Source of the DNA: Alisma plantago-aquatica
Taxonomy: Eukaryota > Streptophyta > Magnoliopsida > Alismatales > Alismataceae
Length of the DNA: 64,000 nucleotides
Reading direction: 5' to 3'
Assembly (NCBI GenBank): GCA_963693085.1
Contig: OY856413.1
Coordinates: 466,929,879-466,993,878 of the forward strand
The notes beneath the pieces were generated by a model, which saw only the letters and a list, made by a program, of their open reading frames with translations, made no database searches and was not told the origin of the DNA. The position numbers and the translations under genes are program-made. Positions 62,994 to 64,000 of this stretch are shown here, one piece after another. Position 1 is the first letter of the stretch. Every line of letters starts with the position of its first letter.

Positions 62994-64000
62994 TCAAGAA
63001 AACAAATCAGGATATTCTTTTTCCATGTCCGTCTTCAGCTCCCATGTGGCCTCATCCTCTCCATGGTGCTTCCAAAGAACCTTTACCATATCTATATTCT
63101 TATTTCTAAGCTCTTTTACCTTGGTATCTAGAATCCACAAAGGCAACTCAGGATAAGACAACTTATCTTGAAACTCAATAGGTTCAATGCTCAGCACATG
63201 GCTTGGATCTTGCACATATCGCTTTAGATTGGACACGTGAAACACATCATGCATCATACTGTATTGAGGGGGTAACGCCAAATGATAGGCAGCCTCACCA
63301 ATCTGTTCTAACACTTCAAACAGACCCATGTATCGAGGACTCAACTTTCCTCTATTCTTAGCTATAGCTCGGAGCGGTCGGATTTTCAGAAAAACATGTT
63401 CGCCCACAGTGAAATGCATATCAATCCGCTTCGCATCAGCATATGAATTTTTTCGGTCCTGGGCTCTCTTTAGCCTTTTCCTGATCAAAGTGACTTTATC
63501 AGCATACACTTGGAGTTCATCTGACCTCAATAAGGTCCTTTCACCAACATCATCCCAGTGAAGTGGTGACCGACACGGTCTCCCATATAGAGCTTCATAT
63601 GGAGGCATCCCGATACTGGCTTGGTAACTGTTATTGTAAGCAAACTTGGCTAAAGGTAGGTACTGCTCCCATGATCCACCCCAATCGAGTACAAAATCTC
63701 GCAGCAGATCCTCTAAGGTCTGAATCATCCTTTCTGACTGACCATCTGTCTGGGGGTGATAAGCAGTACTAAACCTCAACCTTATACCTAGTTCCTCTTG
63801 AACATGCTTCCACAACTTGGAAGTAAACTTTGGGTCTCTGTCCGAGATGATGGAACCAGGTACACCATGCAAACGCACTATCTCTCTGATATATAGCTCA
63901 GCTAAGTCTGACACTTTGGCAGTGTTTTTAGGGCAAGGAAGTGTGCTGACATGGTAAGGTGATCTACCACAACCCATATCGCATCATGACCTCTCTTGGT
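62994..64000 (-). pseudogene. Tekay-type chromovirus polyprotein, integrase and chromodomain end (partial)
   Basis: Read on the minus strand and cut by the window edge. The core retains DRDPKFTSKLW (second catalytic Asp) and HPQTDGQSERMIQTLEDLLR (catalytic Glu), then the GPF-like region LSPRYMGLFEVLEQIGEAAY and HDVFHVSNLKRYVQDPSHVL. The C-terminal chromodomain-like tail has VKVLWKHHGEDEATWELK and ends EYPDLFS, as in Tekay elements. The tail from 63915 to 62994 is open for over 300 codons. Upstream, VVVDHLTMSAHFLALKTLPK (63920-63979) is in a different frame from VSDLAELYIREIV, so a one-base shift near 63915-63920 breaks the integrase core. It stops 30 bp before the polypurine tract. Confidence 0.9.

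Overview
The window comes from the nuclear genome of a flowering plant. It is AT-rich, dominated by long-terminal-repeat (LTR) retrotransposons with tRNA-Met-type primer sites, and holds one intron-containing host gene. The style fits a mid-sized or large angiosperm genome, perhaps a monocot, but no species can be named from sequence alone.

Layout. 1-5009: the 5' part of a minus-strand LTR element whose left end lies outside (internal DNA, primer site, 3.56-kb LTR). 5010-17384: a decayed plus-strand L1-type LINE (endonuclease, reverse transcriptase, C-terminal zinc finger), split by a 7.08-kb non-coding LTR element (9266-16347, minus strand) with an exact target duplication. One LTR of that element carries a tRNA-derived SINE. 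18035-23938: the only host gene, a nine-exon chloroplast iron superoxide dismutase of the FSD2 type. Its 3.3-kb intron 6 holds three mobile or repeat insertions. 24721-30920: a decayed plus-strand Reina-type chromovirus (gag to chromodomain). 31251-34304: a solo LTR with target duplication. 37513-54727: a 17.2-kb plus-strand LTR element with 3.2-kb LTRs, into which a second 8.1-kb LTR element (41725-49866) has inserted. Neither has a recognisable coding domain. 54733-57120: a relic Copia-like gag region. 60112-64000: the 3' LTR and the integrase end of a minus-strand Tekay-like chromovirus that continues past the window.

How the pieces relate. The SOD gene is an island: a LINE 3' end lies about 650 bp upstream of its start codon and a chromovirus about 780 bp downstream of its stop. 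Most of the retroelement mass is non-coding with very long LTRs (LARD-like), so it would depend on proteins supplied in trans. Two of these elements, 9266-16347 and 41725-49866, on opposite strands, share a leader hairpin at nearly the same distance (125 and 129 nt) from the primer site, a candidate recognition signal.

The points most worth checking are a Tyr-to-His change at the conserved active-site gateway position of the SOD, a GC-AG intron in the same gene, and the shared leader hairpin. No operon, CRISPR or other prokaryote-like system is present.
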